This document shows, piece after piece, positions 28,766-38,920 of a DNA stretch of 64,000 nt (positions within the stretch are counted from its first letter, which is position 1; each line of letters opens with the position of its first letter). A program made the translations under genes and the position numbers. Below the pieces are notes generated by a model. It saw only the letters and a list, made by a program, of their open reading frames with translations, had not been told where the DNA came from and searched no databases. The stretch is taken from NCBI GenBank assembly GCA_040285745.1, contig JAUFOR010000005.1:310001-374000 (forward strand), read 5' to 3'. Source of the stretch: Barthelona sp. PCE (taxonomy: Eukaryota; Metamonada: BaSk clade).

Positions 28766-30271
28766 ATGCTTAGAGCTGCTACTTCCACGACCACAACCGG
28801 GCTTTTGGTATGCATTTTGGGCTCAATCCACAACACAACTCACTCCTAGTCGTCAATCGCTCATAGTTTTCATGACGGTACAAAAACATTGCCGTACGTG
28901 ACGCACAGTCCTGAGGAGCGCCAGGAAATGTGCGACTATTTAAAAATTAAGAACACTGACGAGCTGTTTTCACAAGTTCCTTCCCAATTTATTCTTCCCG
29001 AGGGTTCGTTGACCATTGGTGCCCCCAAGAGCGAGATGGAGGTTCTCAGAGAGCTTTCGAATATGTCTAAGAAGAATCTCAGCGCTGAAGACGCTCCATT
29101 CTTTGTTGGTGGCGGACTTTATCGTCATCATATCCCCACAATGGTTGACCATATGTGCCAGCGTTCCGAGTTCCTTACCGCTTATACCCCTTACCAACCT
29201 GAAGTTTCACAAGGTACGTTACAGGGAATTTTTGAGTTCCAAAATTACGTTACCAAGATCACAGGTATGGAGGTTGCCAATGCCTCCATGTACGATGGTT
29301 CCACTGCCACAGCTGAAGCTGTCAACATGGCTGTTCGTGTCACAAAACGCAAGAAAGTTATTATGGACGGATCTATTCACCCTCATTATTCTGAGGTCGT
29401 TGACACATACGTTGATCACTCTGATCGCGCTGAGCTTGATTGCATCGATCCCAGAACTCATTTTGATATGGATAGCATCATCTCTCGTATCGACGATAAG
29501 ACCGCTGCTGTTGTTGTTCAGAATCCAACATTCTTCGGTGAAGTCGTTGACCTGACCCCCCTCGCAAAGGCATGCCATGATAAAAAGGCCTTGCTAGTGG
29601 TTGTTGTTACTGAGCCCCTTTCTCTTGGCGCTGTTAAATCTCCTGGTGAAATGGGGGCAGACATTGTTGTTGGCGACGGCGGATCACTCTCCGGTAACAT
29701 GTCCTTTGGTGGCCCCACCCTTGGCTTCTTTGCCACCCGCAACAAACAGAAGATGGTACGCGGTATGCCCGGTCGTTTAGTTGGTGAGACCGTTGATGCT
29801 GATGGCGAAAAATGTTATGTTCTCACTTTATGCGCTAGAGAACAGCACATCAGAAGACACGGTGCAACCTCTAACATTTGTACAGCTGCTGGCATTCAGG
29901 CAATGGCCTTTGGCATGCACCTCACTTGTTTAGGTGAAACCGGTTTCAAAACACTCGCTCAAGCTAACCACGCCAAGGCAATGCTTCTGCAGAAGACAGT
30001 TGATGCCTCGCTCGGCCGCGGTTCTGTGATTAACAAGACTTTCTTCAACGAGTTCACTGTTCGTTTACCTGAAGGTTATTCCGCAAAGATGTTTGTCAAC
30101 AACCTCGTTCAGCTTGGTTTCTTGGCTGGCATTCCTGTGTCTCGTTTGCTTCCTAATTCTGATGGTAGTGATCGTCTCTTACTCTTGGCTGCTACAGAAA
30201 CTAATACAGAAGAAGAAATTCGTGCTCTTGGCAATGCCATGCGTCTTGCTTTACCCTATTCCCGTTTTTAA
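28766..30271 (+). CDS. gcvPA: Glycine decarboxylase P-protein subunit 1 (GcvPA), organelle-targeted, two exons
   Basis: A 487-residue alpha subunit of the split P-protein of the glycine cleavage system. The body follows GcvPA: YTPYQPEVSQGTLQGIFEFQ, ADIVVGDG, SFGGPTLGFFATR, PGRLVGETVDADG, REQHIRR and ATSNICT. The PLP-binding lysine lies in the partner subunit, not seen here. The long frame lacks an ATG (TTG at 28889). Splicing a 42-nt intron (28808-28849) joins it in frame to a 14-codon exon at 28766. The resulting N-terminus MLRAATSTTTTGLLSS is rich in Ser/Thr with Arg and no acid, like a mitochondrial or hydrogenosomal presequence. Most eukaryotes have a fused ~1000-residue GLDC, so a split form is notable. 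Confidence 0.93.
28808..28849 (+). other. Spliceosomal intron in GcvPA gene, 42 nt
   Basis: Begins GTATGCATTTTGGGCTC and ends CACTCCTAG. Phase 0: exon 1 is exactly 14 codons and exon 2 starts TCG TCA ATC. Unspliced, the frame is stopped by TAG at 28847-28849 and has no ATG. No CTAAC box; CTCAATCC lies about 14 nt after the donor. Confidence 0.75.
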
Positions 30272-30336
30272 TGCGCATTTGCACATTCCCCCATCAATAA
30301 AACTAATGTTTACTTTAATTTTCTCAAAAAAAATTG

Positions 30337-33300
30337 TTAGACTGTTGATAATTCCTCCAAATATTCATTAAGAGGATTCAAAATTTCTTCCCCTTTTTCT
30401 CTTCGTTGAGCAACTAACACAACCATACTTGTGGGGATTACTACGCAAAAGGCAATCAGAGTTGATGAAAAAGTATTAAATATATCATAAAAGAAAGAAA
30501 GTAAAACTAAACAAATGAGAATCTTTAACATAAGTGAATTAATAATGTTAAAAGGCTTGGCGAACACTATGTATGTGAGCAGGGCTAAAAGAAATACTTG
30601 ATTAGGAAGTTGACTGTGAGCAATATAAGAAAAGAGAGTGTAAATCGCTCGAGCAACCAAGCAGTAGAAAAAAATCATTCTAAAATCATGTAAACTATAA
30701 CCAACCTCCTTCTTTGTTTGCACGAAACAAAATACATAGAAACATAGATGAATGAATAGAATTACGATTAGATACCAATTATAATGAGTTTCAAATGCAC
30801 TCAATGTGTGCCAATACCCTTCCAGCTTGCCATATTTATCTTCGGTGTACACCGGAAGGGTGCGCAAGAACGCCAACTTGGTGATATAAGGAAGGAATAA
30901 CAAATTAAGAGATAAAAGTGAGCTAATAGAGATCTGGATTTTCCGTTCTGTGGTAAACAACAGAATCAGTGCTGGGAGCGCATAGAGGACCAGTGATGTA
31001 AATACATTTTCATAATCCTTGAACTTATATTCATGAACAGAACCTAAAACGAGAGAAAGAGCAGATAATGCAAACAATATTTTTTTTAGAATCCTACTCT
31101 TCAAGGACAATAAAATGACTGTAACTGTGACAGCGATGCCCGGGATGCCGAAATACCACAAACTAAGAAAAGATAACCAACAAGCATAACAAGAGCAAAA
31201 GAACCAATACGATATTCTGGGGAAGAACAGTAAGAAAATTACACAAACATAAATCACATGTATGTAAGGCAGTTCGTTCCTTACCAAAATAGCAAAATTC
31301 GCAAATGGACTAAAAAGTGCAGAAACAAAAAAAGATCCTGCACTCTTCTCAATAAAGAGAGCTGTACCATTTGTTTCGCTAATGACCAGAGGCCAGAGCA
31401 CCAGAATGAAGTTCTTGATGTTGGACAGAAGCTCAAAAGCTTCAAAATCTGTCATTCTTGAAGAACTGTCCAATAATTTGGACCATGGAATCCTATTAAG
31501 TAGGTAGTACTTTTTAGCAACAACAAACATCATGAGACAATGCACTGCGAACACCAAAGTCGAGATGCGCACAAAACGGTATTTGACCAACCCGCACTGA
31601 TGCGATAACTGGTTGAAACCAATAATTTGCTCATTATCGTATTTTGCAACAGAATAACACTCAGTACACGCCTTACCGTGATGGCCTATGGCGCACCCGT
31701 TGTTATCCAATGTCTTGTTGTTCGATAAAAATAGCTGGGTCTCTCGATAGTCAAGAGTCTCATAGGATTTACCGCTCATACCTGGGTATACCTGCCCACC
31801 GACGCAAAATGCATTCATGCAGTCGATGAGTGTCGTCGTTCCGTTGTACTCGTACACATAATTGCCCGCTGGTATCTTATACATGGAACTGGTTATCGCG
31901 TCTCTTTCTAAATACGTCAGATCTCTGTGGTTATCATCTAACTCACACAGCGGATAACCTGCATCGCCTATAACCTGCCTATATCCTGCTGTACATGACT
32001 GACACCTTTTTTTATCAAAATCCCAGCCAAATCCTTTTGTGCAAGAAAACGAGCCCGGACTTTCGTTCATAATCAATAGATGGCTTTCTCTCAGCTCATA
32101 TATGTATATACGTATGCCTTTTATATCATCTGCTTCAAATGGAAGTTTGGTAATATCAGAAAATTTTTCAATCGAAAAAGAAAAAAATGGTTGGGTATTA
32201 ATCAATAAGAAATTTCTAAATCCATGATGAAAAACATTAGCACCAAGCAATAGGGCTAAATCTTGAGTATCAATGGAGTTGATCCCTATTGGGAATAGAA
32301 AGAAATCTTTTGTTCTATCTTGGGATTGCATCCACACAACTCTACTCATATCTTTTGTATACACCATATTCATACTAAGTTCGATATAATGTCCATATAT
32401 TAAGAAGCTCTTATATAACTCAACTGCTTCGTTCACAAATGCATCATTTGTATCAAATACTAGATTATTTGCTTTAAAGTACAACATCGATCCTTGAGAA
32501 AGATGAATAACAAAAAAGGAATTTGAAGGAATGTAAAATTCTGATTCAGTGACATTTAAATAACTGGATTCATGATTATTTATCACAAAAACTGTACTAA
32601 AATCATCCAACTCCAAATAACTTTTAGTCATAAAGAAATTTCTAACACTGAATGTCTGAACAAAGAACGGAAGCGTTGAAGAGATTACCTGTACATCATT
32701 GAATGTAACTGAATTATTGCTATTATGCAAATTACCAATAAACTGAAAACCACCTCCAGCAATCAATCTTTCAAAGTAAATAGTGTTAAATGAAAAGTAT
32801 GATGATATCAAATCGGGTATAACAAAAGCAACCTCTGTAATTTGTGAATTGCTGATTCGAAGACCGTTGATTGTAAAATTTCGAACTCCCATATTCAAAT
32901 TTGATGATAAATAGATGCTCCATATCGAACTGGAATGTATAGTTATGTTTGAAAGTAATACTGCAGAATCGTTTTCTAGAAGGCCAACATTGAACAATGC
33001 ATAATTAAGTGATTTCAGATTAATTATGTACAGATTTTCATAATGTACTGATTGTTTGAATAATAGCAAAGCAGTACTAGAAAAATCTTCTAATGTTTCC
33101 GCTGAAACATCTATAAAACTAACACTGTTCATATATCTTACATTAATAGATCTATCAACCGTAATATTTCGCAATATTGTATTATTCATATTTTCATAAA
33201 CAGTAAATGGTAAATTTCCATCAGCAAAAGTAACATTATTCAAGTAAAGTAAAGTAGGTTCAGCCATAGCTAAAAAATGGTAACTAGGCTTATCGATTCT

Positions 33301-34377
33301 CTCCATATAACCATTTGTCAAATGGAGACTATCAAACCCAGGGAAAAGGACATCACAATCAATATTAAACGCATACCCATATATAATAACGTTATCAACA
33401 TATGCAGAAATAACCTTTGCTCTTTCCCAAACCCAAAAAATAAATGTATCATAGTAAGTTGTATTAGACATATGAAATTCATCAATAAGAACATCAGACA
33501 TCATCAGACTATGTAAATTACTGCTCATACTGTCTAATACAAACATTCTAAATTGCAGTGAGTGTAAAATAACACTGTTGAAATCACCATTAAACAAATA
33601 GAGTTCTTGATCAAGTCTGTGGTATTCTCCAGTATACTTAAACTCGTTACAGTTTGTGTTCTGGATCTTTGTCGCAGCACCAGTGCCATCCATTGAAATG
33701 CTAAGCTTATTGAACTGACTCTTCAAGATACTCAATTCAATCTTTGAAGAACGTTTACCAATTTCATAAGCTGAAACGTCCATAGAAATGTCATCACCAG
33801 TTACATTTCTTAACATTATACTGCTCATTGCATTAAAAAATATTGAGCTATGAATGTTTTCAACAAAGATATCATTAAAAAGAATTATAGAACCTGTAAC
33901 AGATAATCCTTTCCGAATACTTACATCTGTGAAAGTAATTAATTCGCCTTCAATATTCAAAGAATCCACAGCACATGAATTAATATGAATTGTGTTTTGG
34001 ATCGCATGAAAACTAATGCCCATTTCGATAGTTGATTTCACAATGAATACGTTATTAAATATATTGAAATACATTTCACGCACTTCTGGGAACATGGTTA
34101 TCTTGATACTCGAACTGGAAATATTAAAAGAGCTCAAATTAACTTCATTCTGATTTAAAGCTGTTGGAAAGGTAAATTGGAAGTTTGCTGAACAGTTTTT
34201 AAAGACAAAACCCGTCCCATCGCCCAAACCATGTGGAATATTTAGGATTACAATATCGCTTTCAAAGATATTCTCAAAAACATTTGTTTCATCATTTAAA
34301 ACATCTATGACTACTTTCCCATGTGCGCTAACCAAGACACATACTGTGATGAGTAAAATATAAACCCCTTTGAGCAT
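30337..34377 (-). CDS. Large multi-pass membrane protein with beta-helix-like ectodomain
   Basis: A 1346-residue protein. A signal peptide (residues 1-~20, MLKGVYILLITVCVLVSAHG) precedes an ectodomain of about 760 residues. That ectodomain is full of short hydrophobic strands, Asn and Ser, with many N-glycosylation sequons. The irregular repeat rhythm suggests a right-handed beta-helix. A cysteine-rich segment (~775-945, with CxSCTAGYR and CAIGHHGKACTEC) leads into about ten membrane helices. Similar ectodomain/Cys-rich/multi-TM proteins occur in several protist lineages without known function. The ATG at 34377 is chosen; an in-frame TTG lies two codons upstream. It could be a surface receptor or adhesin, which is inference only. 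Confidence 0.8.
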   Translation of the reverse strand: MLKGVYILLITVCVLVSAHGKVVIDVLNDETNVFENIFESDIVILNIPHGLGDGTGFVFKNCSANFQFTFPTALNQNEVNLSSFNISSSSIKITMFPEVREMYFNIFNNVFIVKSTIEMGISFHAIQNTIHINSCAVDSLNIEGELITFTDVSIRKGLSVTGSIILFNDIFVENIHSSIFFNAMSSIMLRNVTGDDISMDVSAYEIGKRSSKIELSILKSQFNKLSISMDGTGAATKIQNTNCNEFKYTGEYHRLDQELYLFNGDFNSVILHSLQFRMFVLDSMSSNLHSLMMSDVLIDEFHMSNTTYYDTFIFWVWERAKVISAYVDNVIIYGYAFNIDCDVLFPGFDSLHLTNGYMERIDKPSYHFLAMAEPTLLYLNNVTFADGNLPFTVYENMNNTILRNITVDRSINVRYMNSVSFIDVSAETLEDFSSTALLLFKQSVHYENLYIINLKSLNYALFNVGLLENDSAVLLSNITIHSSSIWSIYLSSNLNMGVRNFTINGLRISNSQITEVAFVIPDLISSYFSFNTIYFERLIAGGGFQFIGNLHNSNNSVTFNDVQVISSTLPFFVQTFSVRNFFMTKSYLELDDFSTVFVINNHESSYLNVTESEFYIPSNSFFVIHLSQGSMLYFKANNLVFDTNDAFVNEAVELYKSFLIYGHYIELSMNMVYTKDMSRVVWMQSQDRTKDFFLFPIGINSIDTQDLALLLGANVFHHGFRNFLLINTQPFFSFSIEKFSDITKLPFEADDIKGIRIYIYELRESHLLIMNESPGSFSCTKGFGWDFDKKRCQSCTAGYRQVIGDAGYPLCELDDNHRDLTYLERDAITSSMYKIPAGNYVYEYNGTTTLIDCMNAFCVGGQVYPGMSGKSYETLDYRETQLFLSNNKTLDNNGCAIGHHGKACTECYSVAKYDNEQIIGFNQLSHQCGLVKYRFVRISTLVFAVHCLMMFVVAKKYYLLNRIPWSKLLDSSSRMTDFEAFELLSNIKNFILVLWPLVISETNGTALFIEKSAGSFFVSALFSPFANFAILVRNELPYIHVIYVCVIFLLFFPRISYWFFCSCYACWLSFLSLWYFGIPGIAVTVTVILLSLKSRILKKILFALSALSLVLGSVHEYKFKDYENVFTSLVLYALPALILLFTTERKIQISISSLLSLNLLFLPYITKLAFLRTLPVYTEDKYGKLEGYWHTLSAFETHYNWYLIVILFIHLCFYVFCFVQTKKEVGYSLHDFRMIFFYCLVARAIYTLFSYIAHSQLPNQVFLLALLTYIVFAKPFNIINSLMLKILICLVLLSFFYDIFNTFSSTLIAFCVVIPTSMVVLVAQRREKGEEILNPLNEYLEELSTV

Positions 34378-34408
34378 TAGCAAGATAGAAATAAATGCGA
34401 CACTTTAT

Positions 34409-36469
34409 TTAGGAAGCTGGGTTACAACATGTCATATCGATGCCTTGTTGAACAGCGTTGTACTGAACATTAGTTTCAAGCACCATTGAACTAATCTCAT
34501 CACCAAACTGCTTCTCGAATTCTCTTCTCTTCTTCTTCATAGAAGTAGTCAACAGACCGCTCTCTATTGTGAACTCTGGCTTAACTGACAAGATGTTAAT
34601 CTTTTCATATCCAGGCAAATTGTTCTCAGCAGCTAATCTATTGAGATCATCCATAATATCATTGTGCAACTTGTTAACCTCCGTAGGGTCCTCGTCGTGA
34701 CTCAACTGCTCGTACTTCTCAGCCCAAACAGGAGTCAATGAACAGATTGCAACTAATTTAACTGCCCCACCAAAGATACAGATGTCTTCAATGTAATCAC
34801 TCTCCTTGTAGACGGTCTCAACGCAGTCAGGCTTGATGTATTCACCCTGGGGGCTCTTGAAAATTGCACTAACACGTGAGACAATACAAAGGTTATTGTT
34901 TTCATCTATGTGACCGATATCTCCTGTACGATACCATCCGTCAACCAATGTCTCAGCTGTTTTCTCAGGCAACTTCCAGTAACCAATAAAGTTGGAAGGA
35001 GAACGTACCCATATCTCACCATAACCGTCCTTACTGAAATACTCACGCTCAGGACAATCGACCAACTTAATCTCGGCACGACCAACGGGCTTACCAACGT
35101 GTCCGTAGTACGTGGAATTGAGCTCACCCACAGTGACACCAGAAGCAGTCTCCGTTGAACCATAACCTTCAGCCAGACAGCATGACCACGTTGCGCGAAG
35201 GAAGTATGCTATATGAGGTGGAAGCGCGGCAGAACCGGAGAACACAAGGCGGAGACGACCACCAAACTTGGGACCAAAGGACTTCTTGAAGACGATCTTG
35301 TCCCAGATGGGCGTTGTTTGCCCCGATCTCATTTTCTGATACTTTCTGTTAAGGGCGCTGGAGACGAGGAAGCGGGAGAACCAGCCCTTCTGTTGGATAC
35401 CACTGTGCATGGCGTCATAAATCTTCTGGAAGAGACGAGGGACACCACACAGGATGGTTGGCTGGGCCATCTTGATGTCTTCAACCAACTTCTTGGTGGA
35501 TCCGCTGTAATAGCAGAGCTTACAGCCGATAACCATAAGTGCCTGCTCAAGAACTCGGTCAAAAATGTGAGCAAGAGGCAAGAAACTAAGGAAGACATCC
35601 TGCCACTCTTGTGTTTCTACTGGAGGAGGAGCGACCCGCTCAAGGAGCTGGTAGGCACCTGAAAGTAAAGCTTTATGGGTCATCATAGCCCCCTTCGGGT
35701 TACCACTTGTACCACTTGTATACACGAGTGAATGAATATCGTTTGTGTTCACCTGTGTAGGTTCGCTCCATAGAAGCCCCTCTGGGATAGCAAAAGGGTC
35801 CTCAGGGTCGAAATCGTCTCGTCCCAGGCACGACATGATGTACTCTCTACCCATCATCATTATCTCTGTAACAGTGTTCAGGACCTTATAGTGTTCCATA
35901 TCGTTCTCGCTGATGAACTTCTTGTCGATGTCATAGAAATCCATGAGAATAACACCTTGGACATCAGGTAACTCAGAGAATAAAGGTTGGATTTTGTCGA
36001 GCATCTTGAACTCAGCAACAATCATCTTCATACCGGCGTCGTTGACGACATGCTTGATATCAGAGGGAATGAGAGTGTCGTAAAGAGGAACTACAATAAT
36101 ACCAGCGTAGGCACAAGCAACATCTAACAACTGCCATTCTGAACGGTTAACTGACATGATACCGATACGGTCTCCCTTCTCGAGACCCATCTGACGAAGA
36201 GCTTCTCCTACCCAGATCACGTATTGAATAAATGTTTTGTATGTGTACTCAGTGTAAACATCAGCTGCAGTACCATCCTCGAGATGGTTACGGCTGCAGA
36301 TGAATGTTTTGTCCTTGAAAAACTGGGCAGATGTGTAAATATTCTTGAATAAACTATCTCTGTAGTCTGGAACAGGTTCTTGAAGCTTACCGTAAATGTA
36401 GTCGCCGTCAGGCTGTTTCCAGGGGTCGAATTCTGCAACAAAAGGTTGAATATCGTCTAATTGTGACAT
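34409..36469 (-). CDS. ACSL: Long-chain acyl-CoA synthetase
   Basis: A 686-residue AMP-forming ligase that activates long-chain fatty acids to acyl-CoA. The ATP/AMP P-loop YTSGTSGNPKGAMMTH lies near residue 250. The fatty-acyl gate/linker region follows, then YGSTETASG and YRTGDIGHIDENN with its catalytic aspartate, and C-terminal SRVSAIFKSPQGEYI. This order and length are those of ACSL/LACS rather than short-chain or 4-coumarate ligases. No signal peptide or strong membrane segment is seen. The C-terminus ends in a CCNPAS segment not typical of the family. The frame runs up to GTG at 36496, but the first ATG is at 36469. The large membrane protein gene starts 31 nt downstream in the same direction. 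Confidence 0.94.
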   Translation of the reverse strand: MSQLDDIQPFVAEFDPWKQPDGDYIYGKLQEPVPDYRDSLFKNIYTSAQFFKDKTFICSRNHLEDGTAADVYTEYTYKTFIQYVIWVGEALRQMGLEKGDRIGIMSVNRSEWQLLDVACAYAGIIVVPLYDTLIPSDIKHVVNDAGMKMIVAEFKMLDKIQPLFSELPDVQGVILMDFYDIDKKFISENDMEHYKVLNTVTEIMMMGREYIMSCLGRDDFDPEDPFAIPEGLLWSEPTQVNTNDIHSLVYTSGTSGNPKGAMMTHKALLSGAYQLLERVAPPPVETQEWQDVFLSFLPLAHIFDRVLEQALMVIGCKLCYYSGSTKKLVEDIKMAQPTILCGVPRLFQKIYDAMHSGIQQKGWFSRFLVSSALNRKYQKMRSGQTTPIWDKIVFKKSFGPKFGGRLRLVFSGSAALPPHIAYFLRATWSCCLAEGYGSTETASGVTVGELNSTYYGHVGKPVGRAEIKLVDCPEREYFSKDGYGEIWVRSPSNFIGYWKLPEKTAETLVDGWYRTGDIGHIDENNNLCIVSRVSAIFKSPQGEYIKPDCVETVYKESDYIEDICIFGGAVKLVAICSLTPVWAEKYEQLSHDEDPTEVNKLHNDIMDDLNRLAAENNLPGYEKINILSVKPEFTIESGLLTTSMKKKRREFEKQFGDEISSMVLETNVQYNAVQQGIDMTCCNPAS

Positions 36470-36788
36470 CGAAATTGGTGATAATAACGAAAACACTTTC
36501 AGTAGTATCTATTTGATCCAATAAGAAACGTAAGGGCATATGTGTCCACAAAGACCTCGTGAATACGTGCCACAATGAATAAAATCAAGCTAGCTAAATC
36601 AATAGGAATCTTCCACTACAGCTATGTTATAAAATTGTGATGCACTCTACAAACACCTGTTCTACGGATTCCCCATCCTGCAGTGAGTAGCATCCATATA
36701 ATTTATTTTTAAAAATGAGAGAAAATTTATCCTCACAAATACAAACAATTTTTTCACAACAAACTGTATTCACACAAATATTAAAGCC
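36470..36788. other. Intergenic region, 319 nt
   Basis: Holds the acyl-CoA synthetase promoter side and the 3' flank of the frameshifted gene. AT-rich with a T-run near 36700-36712 and no coding frame. I see no structured element. Confidence 0.5.
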
Positions 36789-37746
36789 CTAGTGCTCCCC
36801 AAATCCGCTGAAAACGGAAATATCACACTCTGAGAGAAAATCAACAATAGAAAAAGCTTTTCTCTCCGAAACAAAGCATGTATAATTCTCGTTGAAGGTC
36901 AAAATTTCAATATCAACACAAAAGTCATGTAAACAATGTGAACAAGCAACCAAAATACCAGGTTGACCTGATATGTTAAATTTAGTTTCTCGATCATCCC
37001 CTAAGAATAAAAAATTTGTACTCCCATCTCTATCAACTGAAAAAACTGTTTCTCCGAATGCATAAGCACCTGGACCAATTGCAACAGGTGTCTGTTTATG
37101 ATTAATTTCAGTGCACTCAAATTCTTCAATGATTTCAGCATCTTCATCGTATCTAACAATGAAATACTTCTTTGAAAACATAGTTCCTGTTTTAATAACT
37201 ACTTCGAAAGGATTAAATTCGTTTATATATATGCTGTTAATATCATTTTCGAAATACAACGCTACACGAAACAAAACCTTAGACCCATCAAACACCATCA
37301 TAACCAACTCTCCATCCTCAAACAGCCATAACACGTTATCACTGACCTTAAACGAATGAATTGTATCTACCCATCCTACTATACGATCGTCTTCATACCA
37401 TAGTTCCCATTTATCTCCTAAACATCTTGGAACAATCACTTGGGGGCGTAATCGATCTCACGTTTATCGTGTTTTTTGACTGATACACCATCTATAAAAA
37501 GCTCAAAAAAATCATTATTCGTTATTGTGTAATAAATACTCCATTTCTTGGTCTCTTTGTTGTAAAATCGATCTATTTTTGCGAGACTGGCGCTTTTTAG
37601 AGACTTATCAGGTGAAAAAACATAACCATTCATCGTGATGTTGAATATTGGCTCTCGGCATACTGTTTTTTCACTGCAGTAATATCAGTGCAAAGATGCA
37701 AATGGAGAAAAGTAGAGAAGAACATGAAGGATTTTAGTTTCTGCAT
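36789..37746 (-). pseudogene. Secreted beta-rich protein gene with two frameshifts
   Basis: Three overlapping reverse-strand frames form one gene of about 318 codons. The first (from ATG 37746) begins MQKLKSFMFFSTFLHLHLC, a good signal peptide, and stops at 37630. The second covers ~37665-37436. The third runs to 36789 with a beta-strand-rich sequence (DKWELWYEDD, FNPFEVVIKTG) and several cysteines near its end. Both junctions sit at homopolymers, six A (plus-strand T 37666-37671) and five C (plus-strand G 37442-37446). Each needs the same correction, one extra base. This could be a decaying gene or two homopolymer base-call errors. The protein family is not recognised. Confidence 0.65.
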
Positions 37747-37985
37747 AATTTTCCCTTCATCCCTCCAAAATACTGTGCTTAAAACATCGTGAAAGTATAA
37801 ATTTGAATAAACTAAAATTTGAGGACCTGCGTTTTTTAACCGTAGCTTCCTGTTTTCGGATCTGTGTGTTAACCCTTGACAGATGAAATAAACACTGTTT
37901 TTAATCACTTTTTGAGTCTAACCACAACACTTCATTCTACTAACTCGTGCTGTAATTTTTTTTCTCGCCTCTTTCTCCCTACTGT

Positions 37986-38297
37986 ATGAATAGTCCCATT
38001 CTGCGACGTAAGGAAACATTAAATCCGCCTTCAGAAAAGAGCAATGAGCTGCCAACCAAAGCAGAACTAATAGATAATAAGCACAGGCAAAATAGTCCTA
38101 CAACACGCAGTTTACACAGTCCATCCAGCCCTAGCATGATTCTTGAGCGGATGAAGGATGAAATGGGTAATGAACAACAACAACAATGCAGTTCACCAAT
38201 TGACTACAACTCTAGCTTGCGTAAACGTTTAACAAGAACTAATTCAAAGTCTAAACTGCAGCATGTGACCATAGTTCAAGATAATAAAGATGATTAA
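37986..38297 (+). CDS. Small low-complexity protein, unknown
   Basis: A 103-residue hydrophilic protein rich in Ser, Asn, Gln and Pro, with a QQQQ run and a basic RKRLTRTNSK segment that could be phosphorylated. It has no domain and is probably disordered. The true ATG at 37986 follows CTTTCTCCCTACTGT. Its TAA overlaps the stop codon of the convergent gene by two bases (TTAA at 38294-38297). Confidence 0.55.
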   Translation: MNSPILRRKETLNPPSEKSNELPTKAELIDNKHRQNSPTTRSLHSPSSPSMILERMKDEMGNEQQQQCSSPIDYNSSLRKRLTRTNSKSKLQHVTIVQDNKDD

Positions 38298-38920
38298 TGT
38301 GGGATAATCATCAAAAATATTATTAACATTACAATAATCATAAAAATCAAAAATGTACACTCTGGAAGTAATTCTGCAGATTCCTCGTTGCTTTTGACAG
38401 GCACGGCTGGCTCCTCGTGCTCAGATATGCATATTTCTTCTTCTATTGAATCAATCTCTTGGTATTGTTCTACTGGTGCGTTATCAACTTCAACAACCTT
38501 CGGGATCACTTCATCCGCCTCTTCCGGTGCCTTTTCCTCTTCTTCCTGTTCGTTTTCTTGTGATTCAATAAAGGGTTCAGGAGTTTCATCAACTGTTGGC
38601 ATAGATTCTTCCTCGATTGGTGATTCACCAATTTCCTTACTTGGTTCCATTATGAACTCCATGAGGCCCTCGATTTCGGCGCTGGGAGGTATCTCCTCAA
38701 CCTCAATCTCTTGTCCACCGAGCGGAACGCCATCCAACACGGCAACACGTAATGCTTCAACTTCTGGCACAACAACGTACCCAGTGTATTCGTCTGTACT
38801 GTTTTCAACCATTAACTTAAGGAAAACATCAACATTCTGCGGAAGAACGAACATTATTTGCTCCTCTCCCAGAGAAGGAGACAAATTTGTAATTTTGAAG
38901 CATTTAAAACCTAAATCCAT
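38294..38920 (-). CDS. Tail-anchored acidic protein with RRM-like N-terminus
   Basis: A 208-residue protein. Residues ~5-80 resemble a degenerate RRM: a FKITNLSPSLGEEQI-type first strand and helix, then TGYVVVPEVEALRVAVLDG and PLGGQEIEVEE. RNP aromatic residues are poorly kept, so RNA binding is doubtful. A long Glu/Pro-rich linker follows. The last ~20 residues are a strongly hydrophobic anchor (FLIFMIIVMLIIFLMII) with only two residues after it, a tail anchor. Insertion by the GET pathway would be expected. The frame extends to 38968, but the ATG at 38920 starts the RRM-like unit. Confidence 0.65.
   Translation of the reverse strand: MDLGFKCFKITNLSPSLGEEQIMFVLPQNVDVFLKLMVENSTDEYTGYVVVPEVEALRVAVLDGVPLGGQEIEVEEIPPSAEIEGLMEFIMEPSKEIGESPIEEESMPTVDETPEPFIESQENEQEEEEKAPEEADEVIPKVVEVDNAPVEQYQEIDSIEEEICISEHEEPAVPVKSNEESAELLPECTFLIFMIIVMLIIFLMIIPH

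Noticed and set aside
35213-35662. 149-codon plus-strand frame
   Set aside because: Fully antisense to the highly conserved acyl-CoA synthetase catalytic region.
37436-37680. Programmed minus-one frameshifting in the broken secreted-protein gene
   Set aside because: The homopolymers are not in slippery-heptamer phase and two shifts would be needed. Base-call error or gene decay is simpler.
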